A stretch of 64,000 nt of DNA from Aralia elata. Its lineage: Eukaryota > Streptophyta > Magnoliopsida > Apiales > Araliaceae. The position numbers and the translations under genes are program-made. Below are positions 46,558-57,306 of this stretch, one piece after another (the stretch's first letter is position 1; every line of letters begins with the position of its first letter). The notes under the pieces were generated by a model. It was not told the DNA's origin. It searched no databases and saw only the letters and a program-made list of their open reading frames with translations. The stretch covers positions 43,732,721-43,796,720 of the forward strand of contig CM068385.1 in NCBI GenBank assembly GCA_034770075.1, in the 5' to 3' direction.

Positions 46558-48409
46558 ATTATTTGTGTTTATAATTTTCAATATCAGTTTAGTTAAGTAT
46601 GTTCTTGTAATGTCCAGGAAATTCTGAACCTTGTATCAATTTATGTTGATATGTGAGATTCATTTTTATATAATTTTTCGGACTTAATTGGATCCATGTA
46701 AGCATTATTATTTAATTATATAACTATATGGTCTAATAATTTTTCTTGCATTAAAGGGATTCACTAATAGCTTGAATAAATTGGTGATTTAACCCTAAGA
46801 GATTGTTGGCAAGGAAATGGGGAAGAAATTAAATAAATAATTTCATTTTATCGTTATCGGATTAAATAAATCGAATGAGGAATTATTGAAAACAAATATC
46901 TTAAATAATTAATTAATGAAATTAGTTATTTAATTTAAATATTAGCAACATAATGTTACTAATTTTAATTGGGTTATCTCTCTTTATTTTATTTTATTTT
47001 TTTTAATCGATCCAATATCAAATTGGGTCGAACCCATTTTCCTTTCTATTTCCATGTTGGGCCAACCGAGTGGGTTGGGCGGATCTTGGGTACTAGATTA
47101 ATTGGACTGAGTCCATCCTTTTTCTCTGCCAGGTAATCCACTTTCTCAATGGGTAAAACATTTGGGGAGGGGGTTAAACCGATCAAAGAAGCCATCCTAA
47201 GCCTAGACTCTCGACTCAGACAAACGGGAAGAAGGAATAGGGGAGCCGAGCCTACCCAGACCTAACCCCTCACATCAGACCTAGCCTCTCAATCGAGCGG
47301 AGCAAAGGGAGCGGGGAAAGGGGCGCGACAGGTCGGCGTGTGTGGGGAGGGGGCGGTTTGGCAGCACGATAGCGTGAGAGGACCAGCGGCACAACTGAGA
47401 ATGGGCAAGGACCGAGCGTCTGTCGAAGGGACCAGGGGATTTAGGCGTCGAGCGACCGATCGACGGGAGTACGCGGCTCGAGGCCCTGCCGGCAAGTCAC
47501 AGCTGGGATTGGATGGGCTTGACGCAGACAACCAATCGATAGCCACTCCCTCCTACCGTCAGTTCTTGATTGATCAATAGGGGTATTACTCAGCATATTG
47601 GACAAACCTACCTCTATAAATTGGGAACCAAACCCTAGCCAAGCTGCCGTTTCTTCAAGTCCAAATTAAAGAAATAGAAAACGCAGAAAGGAGAGAGAGA
47701 AGGGAGAGTCGGCCGTGAATGTCCACCGGCTTCGTCACCTATTTTGGGAGAAGGTGGAGGACGACAGCTAGAACCCCAATCCGACCCAATTCGATTCTAA
47801 GGTATAACAACGGTTCCATGACTTCACCAAGTCACTGCGATAGTTTGGTTGGGTTTGATTTTTTTATTTTTTCTTCCTTTCTGTGCTTGGGCATTTTGTT
47901 TCTGGGTATTGTATTGAACTGAATTGTTCTCTGTATTGGATTAGATTGTTCTTTGGTATTGCTTGGGTTGTGTTGTCCCCTCATATTGGATTGTGTTGTT
48001 GGAACTCTGTATACTGAGAACCATAGTGTTCTGGCAGCTTAGCTTTGTGCCGTGTAAGGGCCAGTGTCAAGTTTAGGATGCCCAACAGGTGCTTGAGAAA
48101 ATGTTTGAACCAAACTTTTGTACTGCCCATAACATTGTTGATATAAGACAAATCGATTTTTGGCCATTCACATAAGACTGCAACCAGTGTTTTCTCTTAC
48201 TGTGTCGAACTGCCCTAGTTGGTTTGAAAAATGATTACAGTAAATTTGTTCTATTATTGAACTATTTTCTGATTTGGTTGCTTAATGCATTAGCTTGTTA
48301 AACTAAGGTAACTAGCAAATGAAGTCTAATTGTTTAACTGTTATCTGGTAATCAAATATAATACTATTGGCTTAATTATTGGTCATTACTTGAATTAATA
48401 ATGCACCAA

Positions 48410-49210
48410 TAAAATAATTATTTATTATTAAATAATAAATAAAGATAATAATTATTGTTTAATTAATATTAAATAATAATTAAATGTGAATATAATTAAT
48501 ATAATAATTATTTATTATTTAACATAAATAATAAATAAAGATAATAAATATTTAATTATTATTAAATAATAATTAAGTATAGGTAAATAAAGTATTTATT
48601 ATAAATAAAGATAATAAATATTTAATTATTATTTAATTGATATTAAATAATAATTAAGTATGGATAAAGTTAGTAAATAATTATTTATTATTTAGCAATA
48701 AATAATAAATAAAGATAAAAAATATTTAATTTTATTTAATTAATATTAAATAATAATTAAGTATGAATGAAGTTAATAAAATAATTATTTATTATTTATC
48801 AATAAATAATAAATAAAGATAATAAATATTTAATTATTATTTACTTAATAATAATTAAGTATGAATGAAGTTAATAAAATAATTATTTATTATTTATCAA
48901 TAAATAATAAATAAAGATAATAAATATTTAATTATTATTTACTTAATAATAATTAAGTATGAATGGAGTTAATAAAATAATTATTTATTATTTATTAATA
49001 AATAATAAATAAAGATAATAAAAATTTAGTAATTATTTAATTAATATTAAATAATAATTAAGTATGAATAAAGTTAGTAAATAATTATTTATTATTTAGC
49101 GATAAAATAATAAATAAAGATAATAAATATTTAATTATTATTTAATTAATATTAAATAATAATTAAGTATGAACATAGTTAATAAAATTATTATCAATAA
49201 AGATAATGGT
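48410..49210. repeat. About 100-bp AT-rich tandem repeats in LTR D
   Basis: Six to eight units, each with a palindrome of the TTATTTATTATTTAT/ATAAATAATAAATAA type, then aaagataataaatatttaat, then a second inverted pair, and ending near taattaagtatg. The section 48780-49060 is the most regular. Confidence 0.85.
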
Positions 49211-50520
49211 TACTTAATTATTATTTAGTAATAATTAAGTATGGGTAGAGTTAATACATTAATTATTTAATTAATGACTAAGGGGTCATAATTACTTAAT
49301 TACCCTTAAAAGTGAATAGTAGCTAAGTGTAAATAAAATTTAATGACTTATTAATTATTAAGTAGTCAATATTAGATAGTAATGCATTAATAAATTTATT
49401 ATTTATCTTTATAAATAATAAATAGGATGATTAACCAAATAAATTAAGGTTACCAAAATGAATGGCCAAGAAATAAATAAACATGATTTCTATCTAGCCG
49501 CTGTTAAATAGAAATTGAATTAGTAGAGTAATATTAAGTGTTAGTAAATGTGTATCACTTAAGAGAAACATTGTTAGTAAATAATTTCTCAGTCTACAGA
49601 TCAATTAAGTATCCTATGGGATTGAGACCGATCTATTGACTAATATGCTATATGAATTGTCTATCTGCTAAATAAATAGCATAAGTGGGTGCATCGATAT
49701 ACTGCTATACAATGCTAATGGATAAATCGACTTTATCAAATGATAGGTCATCCAAGGTCAATTAATTAAAGCTAAACTTTATTTGTAGCTGAGTAAACAG
49801 GCAAGTTCCCTAACTTCATGCTTTCAGTATATTGAATGCAAGTTCATCTTACTCAACTTTTACATTGAGCAAGTTCTTTATATCGAAACTTTAATTGTTG
49901 CAAGTTTCTTTTCATTCGAGCAGGCTACTATTGTATTGTAGCTTGAAATTTTATTCCAAAAATGCTTAAGTGATTTAATTAATTTACAGTTATTCCACAT
50001 CAAAACTATTGACACTCGCATTCGGTGCATTTGAATTCGTACATTTATTAAAGTTCCGAAATTCACGAACTATTCATGATTAAGTCTGAACCCTTGTTCG
50101 GTCAGGCAAGTATGTGAGAATTTATAAAAGCTATCCGAACCAATCAATGGTAAGGATTCTTAGACTGAATGAACACCCCTTTTATTATAGGGGAATACCC
50201 TAGGTACCGTATATAAGGTACAAACAGCAGAGTTAAATATTATGCATATACATAGCGTACGCGAGGCTGATCCACTCAAGTACTTATTCTGTAGCCAGTA
50301 ACCAGAGGGTCAATTAGCTATTGACTCCTTTGGAAGTTATTGTTCAAAGTCTACTTGACTATTAACTGTTCTAAAAGCAATTATTGTTCTTGCTTCTGAT
50401 AATTATATTGTTAAAATCTCTTTCTATATCCCTTTCATCATGATATATCCTCATTTTTGTACGTTAAACTTGTTGAGCAAACTCGTTGCTCACCCTTGCT
50501 ATATCATGACTCCATTGCAG

Positions 50521-50570
50521 CTAAACCCGAGACATCAGGAAAGAGCAAAGGGAAAGAAAAGATGAAGTGA
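50521..50570 (+). other. Putative short exon in LTR D with Lys/Gly-rich reading frame
   Basis: After CCATTGCAG the sequence can be read AKPETSGKSKGKEKMK then TGA (the first codon uses the G of the AG). The homologous places in LTR E (54808-54860 and 63630 on) read VKAETSKGDKGKGKVQE and AKAETSKGDKGKGMVQE then TAG. Many differences between D and E fall on third codon positions and keep K, E, T, S and G. No RNA evidence is available here, so coding status is inference. Confidence 0.35.
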
Positions 50571-50817
50571 TAGGCTTCACGTAGCTGATTTTATTATAAG
50601 TGTAGTAAATTATTATTAATGTAATTTAAACCCTGATAGTTAGTTGGGGTATGGATTTGTGTTAAGTATTTAAGGTTATTGTATCTTGGGACTAGTAACA
50701 CCTTTCTAATGAACAACATATGTTTGTTATATTCTGCATTTTAGTCAATGTATGTTGTTGGAGGTGAATATTGTATTGGATCGTGATGACCAACTCGAAT
50801 TTGGGGGCGTCACAGGT

Positions 50818-50829
50818 TGGTATCAAAGC
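50818..50829 (+). promoter_or_regulatory. Primer-binding site of element D
   Basis: TGGTATCAAAGC, initiator-Met type with one mismatch, shortly after the LTR end. The leader runs to 51060 without coding signal. Confidence 0.85.
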
Positions 50830-51060
50830 TGTAGGTTATAGACTTTAGGATCGCTAAACCTAGGTTATGACCTTAGTTTTAAACTCGTATTGAGTACGCT
50901 AGAATTTGAATCAAGGAGATTCAGATAATAGTCTTGTCTGGGGGTGGATTGTGGAAATCTGCCAAGCCGAGTTGTACATGATAAAATATTCTTTCATTTT
51001 ATCGATGAATGTATTTTATTATGATACTAACATTTGATTGTCTCTGTTTGTGTTTGTAGG

Positions 51061-51248
51061 ATGGCTGACATAGGAGGGACCAGTGGAGTCCAGGAGGAGG
51101 TATTCACAGATATACCTGTGGTTACCGAGCAGTTAGTGGGCTATGCACCTGTTGCCCCAGGAGTACCACTGGATGGGCCCGAACCAGAGGAGGACTATCG
51201 GGAGGATTTACCAGAGCCTGTTATAGGTAGGGTAATGAGGTCCGACAG
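51061..51248 (+). pseudogene. Start of element D gag, interrupted by element E
   Basis: The ATG at 51061 follows TTTGTGTTTGTAGG. The encoded start (MADIGGTSGVQEEVF) is acidic and proline-containing, as in N-terminal arms of plant Ty3/gypsy Gag. At 51248 it is cut by the LTR of element E. The same frame continues at 63933 once element E and one copy of the 5-bp duplication are removed, which confirms that this was a coding exon before insertion. Translation past 51248 runs into LTR sequence and stops. Confidence 0.75.
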
Positions 51249-52799
51249 TGTAATGCCCGTGAATTTTGGACGTCATTATTAATTAAGTCTAATTTAATTT
51301 AATGAGTTAACGTTGTGTTCTATTTAAACCTTTGGGTGTATTGGTGGATTATATGACTATGTGATTTATTGATATAAATTTGTGTTAAAGGAATCACTAG
51401 TAGTGTATTTAAACTAGTGAGCAAACCCTAAGACTTTATATTCATAAAGTTGGCAAGGTATTTACTAAATTAAATATTCAAGTAAATTGAATATAGTTAG
51501 TAAATAATGTGTGTGAATTAATTATGATAGTAATTGTTGTTGAGATATGGTCCAAATCGGATAATAATAATTAATAGTTAATTTAGTAATTTATTTATTA
51601 ATTGACTAAGTTACTTAATTAGTGAACCTAGCCCAATCAATTATATTAATCACGGAATTGGGTATTAATTGTGTGGCTTATTAAATGAGTTATCATGGAG
51701 TTATATTAAATGACCCAATATTGCATTAAATAAGATTTGGATTTTATTAGCCTAATCAATTAAATTGGAAGCCCAATGGTATTTTAATGTATGGTCCAAA
51801 ACCTAGCCACTTGATTTATTAAATGTGTAACAATTGTTTATTAATTAAAGCAACTAGTTGAGACAATATTTTTGGGACAAAATCTCTTCCCTTGCCGTGT
51901 AACTAAAGAGGAAGATGGGAAATTGCTTTTCAAGTCCTAGTTTTATTAAGTAACTAGTTGTCTTGGAAGTTGTAGTTATAGGCTTGACATCATAGCTCCT
52001 AATGTGTCATAGCTTCCTAATGTGTCACTAGCCTCTCTAGTGACACAAGTCTTTCACTAGCATCATGATGGCAATATAGGTGTCATTGCTATTTATCTAG
52101 CTAATAAAATCAAAGGGTTAGTCATTTGCCTCTTCATTTTCAAAAAAATCTTGAGAGAGTGTTAGAGAGAGTTTGAAGAAAAAGCAAGAGCCAATCTTGA
52201 GAGTAAGAAGAAGGTGGTTATCCAAAATCTTGTGAGAGGAAGAAGAAGATCTTGAAGTGTTTAGGCCATCTCCATTCACAACCTATTTCGGAAAGAGGAG
52301 GAAAATAGCCATTAAAGCTAGGTATAAACTCCATTCTTTCAAACCCTAGTTTCTTGTTGCTAGTATTATATTATGACTATTACACACTATTTTGTTGGAA
52401 ACTTTTATGTGTTGGTTGGTGTTGGTGGTAGAGAGGGAGTATTCATGGATCTAGGTTTGTATTTTGCTAGATCTATATTATTGCAAAACATGCTTAATAA
52501 ATATGGTTTTAAAGCTATAAAAGAAGAGATCTTAATCTTGTATGCTTTATTGATACCGTATATAAGTTTAAAATTTTTGAAACATGTTTTGGTGGGTTTT
52601 GTATGCTAAAACATGGGAGTAATGTTATTTATTGGAGTACAAAATTTATTGAGGAAAAATGTTGATTTAAGTCATAAATATTTTGTAGTAATATTAGAAA
52701 TATTTTTCTTAGTCATGGATATTTTTTTTTGGAATTTATTTTGGAGATTTAGGCTTGCTTGATGGTATTAGGATTAATTGAGTATGTTAGTAAATCCCC

Positions 52800-53045
52800 T
52801 GGAAGGCTCCTGTATGAGTTGGGCAAGGGTCAGCCGCGCATGGCGCGCGCCTGGGCGAGACAAGGACCGGCCACGCATGGCGCGTCAGTCTGCTGTGAAC
52901 CTTGGCGTCAAACGGCGTCGTTGGGCAGGGTTAAGTTGGTTGATTGGCGAGCCCCAAACGGCGTCGTTTGGGGCCGCGGATAGGGCAGGCGCGCAATGCG
53001 CGGGCGAGCGCTCGGACGCGAAATTATCATCCTGCCCCTCCGTCC
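52800..53045. other. GC-rich island with repeated cgcgcatggcgcg motif in LTR E
   Basis: Very GC-rich, CG-dense DNA in an otherwise AT-rich LTR, with several copies of a gcgcatggcgcg-like motif and two copies of acggcgtcgtttggg-like phrases. The same island is at 61620-61865 in the second LTR. Open frames on both strands here follow from base composition. Confidence 0.7.
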
Positions 53046-53159
53046 AGATTTCAACTTATTTACCAGAATGCCATCCAGATTTAATTTTAATTAATTTAAA
53101 TACTTTAAACAATATTAATTAATTTTGTAAAATTAGTAAATGTACAAAATTAAGTTTGC

Positions 53160-53760
53160 GCATTAAATATTATATTTTCTAAAAATATTATTGATTAATT
53201 ATTGTTTAATTATTATTAAATAATGATTAAGGATAATTAAGAATTGTAAATTAATTATTTATTATTTGATTAACCTTAAATAATAAATAAACCTAATTAG
53301 TTATGATTTAGCATTAAATAATAACTAAAGATAATTTCTATTTACTAATTAATTATTTATTATTTGATTAACTTTAAATAATAAATAAACCTAATTAGTT
53401 ATTATTTATTATTAAATAATAACTAAAGATAATTAGTACTCACTTATTAATTATTTATTATCTGATTAACATTAAATAATAAATAAACCTAATTAGTTAT
53501 TATTTATTATTAAATAATAACTAAAGATAATTATTACGCACTAATTAATTCTTTATTAATTGATTAACTTTAAATAATAAATAAACTTAATTAATTATTA
53601 TTTAATCTTAAATAATAATTAAAGACAATTAAAATTTATAATTCGATTATTATTTAATTAACAATTAAATAATAAGTGAATATAATTAGTTATTAATTAC
53701 TATTAATAATAAATAAAGATAATTAATTAATTACTATTTAATAATAATTAAATAAAGATA
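53160..53760. repeat. About 98-bp AT-rich tandem repeats in LTR E (first copy)
   Basis: Four to five units, each combining a ttatttattatttgattaac segment with taataaataaacctaattag and taataactaaagataatta. The second LTR has the same at 62000-62580. Units are rich in inverted pairs, as in LTR A and LTR D. Confidence 0.85.
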
Positions 53761-55107
53761 GAGTCAATAAAATAGAGAGAGTTTAATAACCCACTAATTA
53801 AACAATCATAATAAATTGTTTAAGGGTTTAATAAATGAATATTACTTAAGAAAGAGTAATGTTAATTAATTGAACAATTATTATTAATTGTTTAAGGGTT
53901 TAATAAGTGTTTATCACTTAAGGAAAACATTGTTAATTAATTAAACCATCAACCTAAAGATCAATTAAGTGTCTTATAGGATTTATGATAGTTTATTAAC
54001 TTATGTGTGCTATGTGATTTGCTTAATTGTTAAATAAATAGAATAAGTAAGCGTATCGATATACAACTACGCAGTACTAATTGATAGATCGACATTATCA
54101 ATGTTAGGTTCTTCAAGGCCAATTAGTTAAAGCTAGAATTATTTGTAGCTGAGCAGACAGGCAAGTTCCCTAACTTAAACTCGAGTTATTATTTTTGAAG
54201 CATGTTAGTGAATAATTATTGTTGATTATTCACATCTATACTGATTATTGAGATTCGCACCTTGTGCAATTGAATTCCTATTCTATTATTATTGAACTGT
54301 GAATTAGATTAAAGTTCTTTCAAGCATGAACTGTTTATGAGATAGATCTATGCTATTTATATCAGCTAGATCAATCATGTCTAATTTTGTTGAATCAAAG
54401 GTATTTTAAAAGTTGTTCTTATTAAATTATTATGGTAAGAACTCTTGGCTGAGAAAAGGATAAATTTGATTAAGGCATGATATCAATGCTGGTTTATTAA
54501 GTGTTTATGCATAAATCATGGGGTATGACAGGTTGATCCCCTTGATTACCAAAACTTTTTAAGAAGTCCAGTTTAAATGCTGAGAACCTTGGCAAATGTC
54601 TTTGGTTATTTCCAACCACTCAGTAATTGTCATTCAATTATTCGAATATTCAATTATTGACTATTAATTTATGTTTCTTCACAAGTTTATACTGTCGTTG
54701 AACATTGAAAGCGAAACTTCCTTCTATTCATGATATATCTCCCTTGTGTATAAACTTGCTAAGCAAACTAGTTGCTTACCCTTGCTATGTCATGATCTTT
54801 ATTTCAGTTAAGGCAGAAACGTCTAAAGGGGACAAAGGAAAAGGGAAGGTGCAAGAATAGTTGCCTAATAGGGCTTATGTACTAGTTATTCTTGAATGTT
54901 ATTTGGTTATATGAACTCTTATTGTATTAAGGGTACGTTCTCAGTTAAGGTTAAAGAACCTTGGGACCATGATTGTAAGACTTTATTACTATTTCGATAG
55001 ACATTGTATATTTATTATTCCGCATTAGTTAGAAAGCATGTTTGTTGTTGAGTATCGTGAACACCGAATTCGAGGTTAGGAAACCCGAATTTGGGGGTGT
55101 CACAGGT

Positions 55108-55119
55108 TGGTATCAGAGC
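55108..55119 (+). promoter_or_regulatory. Primer-binding site of element E
   Basis: TGGTATCAGAGC, exact initiator-Met type, three bases after the LTR end. Confidence 0.9.
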
Positions 55120-56500
55120 TATAGGTTATAACCCTTAGGAGAAGGAGTCCTTAGGCTATAACCTGAGAGAATGTAGAGGAATAGAAGGGGATAGAACTCA
55201 TATAGAGTTATTTTTGGGTAGAAATTTATTATGATCTTAGAATTGAGGATTTGGATCATACGTTGGTGTTATTAAGCTTGTGGATAATTTGAGGAATGTG
55301 TATTGATGAGATAATATGATAAAGTGAAGACCATTAAGTATGGACGATCCATTGTAAACTGGAGTTATAGATATTCGAGGTAATTAGATTAATCATTTGA
55401 TGCTATTGATCAATTCTGTGGCTATTGATCAATTTTTATGGCTATTCATTAGATAAGATATTGGAGTGATGTCGTATGGAGTTTCCTTGTGATGAAAAGA
55501 GGGTACCTTAGAATTTGTTGGGTTAAGGTTCGCAAGAAGGAAATGATTGATTCGATAAATAATGAATATATCGATATTTTGAAGTGTTAGTTAAATTATT
55601 AAGCTTTATTGTGGAATGCTAGGTGAGACAAAGGTAATGGACTCATATAGAGTTGTTAAGCAAAAGTTGAGAGTATTGAGATGAATGATGTTATATGCAA
55701 AAATAAAAATAAAAATTTAAGAGATGACTGATGGCAATTTAGATTGTTTTGATGATTAGAAAGGAGAGACAATGGAGAGATTATAAGAAATGAACCAAGG
55801 GTAGATTTAGTGTCTGATCTAGAAAAAGTATCTAGAGATGGAACTGAATGATGAGATAATGGAAATCCTTAAGGAGGATCAATTGGAGCCCGATATAAGG
55901 AATAGATGGAGGAAATGAAAGAAAGAAAGGTTAAGTCTAAGAGTTATAAGACCTTTGTGAGTCATAATGAATGAAGAATAGTGGTTAATGTATATGTACT
56001 AGTATATCTATGCATGTAAGAAATGTGAATCTCAGTTTTTGTACAGCTAGCAGTATATCTGTTGTAAGTCCCAACTTTGTGTAAGTTGTGGAGTAGTTAT
56101 GTGAATCCCATCTTGTTATTAGTAACAGAGGGATAAGTGGATATCAGGAATGCTATATGATGTAAGTAGTACGAAGTACTAAGATGAGCTTATTAGTATT
56201 TATTAAAGGTGCCTTGAGGTGATATGATGATGATACATCCCCACTTTTCAGATCTAGGGGAATGCAGTTCTTATTAATCCCATCTTTTGTGTCTTAATGG
56301 GATAGTTAACATTTATAGGAATATGCCGGAATTATAAGTGGTTGACACACTAAGGGGTGTATGAATATAAATGTGGTATTATTATTACATGATTGATTGT
56401 GATTGATTTGTGCTTTGACTCTTAAATGATAACATCAGTAGAATTTTGCACGATGTGTAAAACAAGAAGGATTTATGTAAGGTTTTGTTTAGAACAAACA
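55120..56500 (+). other. Leader of element E
   Basis: About 1.4 kb without coding signal. It contains phrases like cccaactttgtg and cccatcttttgtg that recall the leader of element A. A run ending GGTTTTGTTTAG lies 10 bases before the gag ATG and may be a 3' splice site. Confidence 0.5.
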
Positions 56501-57306
56501 ATGCCATCAAGGAGACAACCCCGATACACGAGGGTGGAAGAGTCAGTGAATAACGAGGAGGGTCAGACTGACCCCAAGAGGACCTTTGCGAACTTGTTAG
56601 AGGAAACGATGCAAGGCAGACCAGCCATTGCGGTTGTTCGGCCATAAAGTCACATGGAGAACTTTACGGGTTTCAAATTACTAGGACCACCAGAGTTTCA
56701 TGGGAATACGGATCCGAGTGAAGCCCAGACATGGGTAGAAGAAATGGAGAAAGTTTTCAAGGTCGCAAGAGTGACCGAGGAACAGAAGACTTCGTTTGCC
56801 ACTTTCATGAGGAAGGGTAAGTCAAATTAGTGGTGGAAGGCGAATAGAAGCCGAGCTGGGGAAGGCACAACTGCGTGGACTCGTTTTAAGGAGCTGTTTT
56901 TCGAAAAATTACTTTCTAGAAAGCACGCAGGCAAGTATGGAGATAAAGTTCTTGGTATCGAAGCAAGATGATATGTCAATAGCAGAGTACACAACGAAGT
57001 TTAACGAACTAGCTAGGTTTGCTCCACACCAAGTGGACATCGGAGCTAGGAGAGCGAAGAGATTTGAACAAGGGTTGAAGCCGTGGGCGTATAGTAAGGT
57101 TGTGGTTTTGCAGATCAACACATTTACTACGTTACTTAAGGAAGCAATAGTTGCCGAGGAGGAAATGAAGCGTTGACAAAGCACAACCAAGATCAGAAAA
57201 GCCGTGATGGTCACAAGGAAGGTAGCCGTGGGGGAAGTAACCCGAATAAAAGGAAAGGGATCGATAGCCAATCTTGCGGAGGCAACAAGTCTGGAGGAGA
57301 GGTTAA
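56501..57306 (+). pseudogene. Gag of element E, stops and frameshifts, zinc knuckles missing
   Basis: The ATG at 56501 begins MPSRRQPRYTRVEES. The capsid core is clear: FKLLGPPEFHGNTDPSEAQT, EEQKTSFATFMRKG, WTRFKELFFE, and in 56937-57176 KFNELARFAPHQVDIGARRA. In-frame stops occur at 56645 and at the position of the conserved YWW, an extra base near 56915 shifts the frame, and another shift occurs near 57165. The basic tail (NPNKRKGIDSQSCGGNK) then jumps into RT at about 57300 without zinc knuckles or protease. The Gag is close to that of element A. Confidence 0.88.

Larger units (their letters stand above)
46606..50814 (+). mobile_element. 5' LTR of element D (4.2 kb)
   Basis: Starts TGTAATGTCCAGG and ends GGGGGCGTCACA, the same end style as LTR A. 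Layout: GC-rich island (about 47150-47560), TATAAAT at 47615, donor-like TTCTAAG|GTATAA at 47801/47802, AT-rich tandem array (48410-49210), conserved island (49685-49815), and CCATTGCAG acceptor-like site at 50512-50520. The other LTR lies beyond the window. Open frames at 47289-47580 and 47719-47922 are by-products of the GC-rich island. Confidence 0.85.
51249..55104 (+). mobile_element. 5' LTR of element E
   Basis: TGTAATGCCC to GGGGGTGTCACA. It holds a donor-like AGCTAG|GTATAA at 52321/52322, a GC-rich island (52800-53045), an AT-rich array (53160-53760), a conserved island (54050-54175) and an acceptor-like ATTTCAG at 54801-54807. A convincing TATA box was not fixed; ctaataaaatc near 52100 is a weak candidate. 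The 78-codon frame at 52373-52609 is interrupted by a TAG in the other LTR copy, so it is unlikely to be coding. Confidence 0.9.

Noticed and set aside
47289..47580. Overlapping ORFs on both strands in LTR D
   Set aside because: Products of a GC-rich block with few stop codons; no similarity to known proteins.
52759..53122. ORFs in the GC-rich island of LTR E, also at 61595-61944
   Set aside because: The frames differ between the two LTR copies and follow from base composition.
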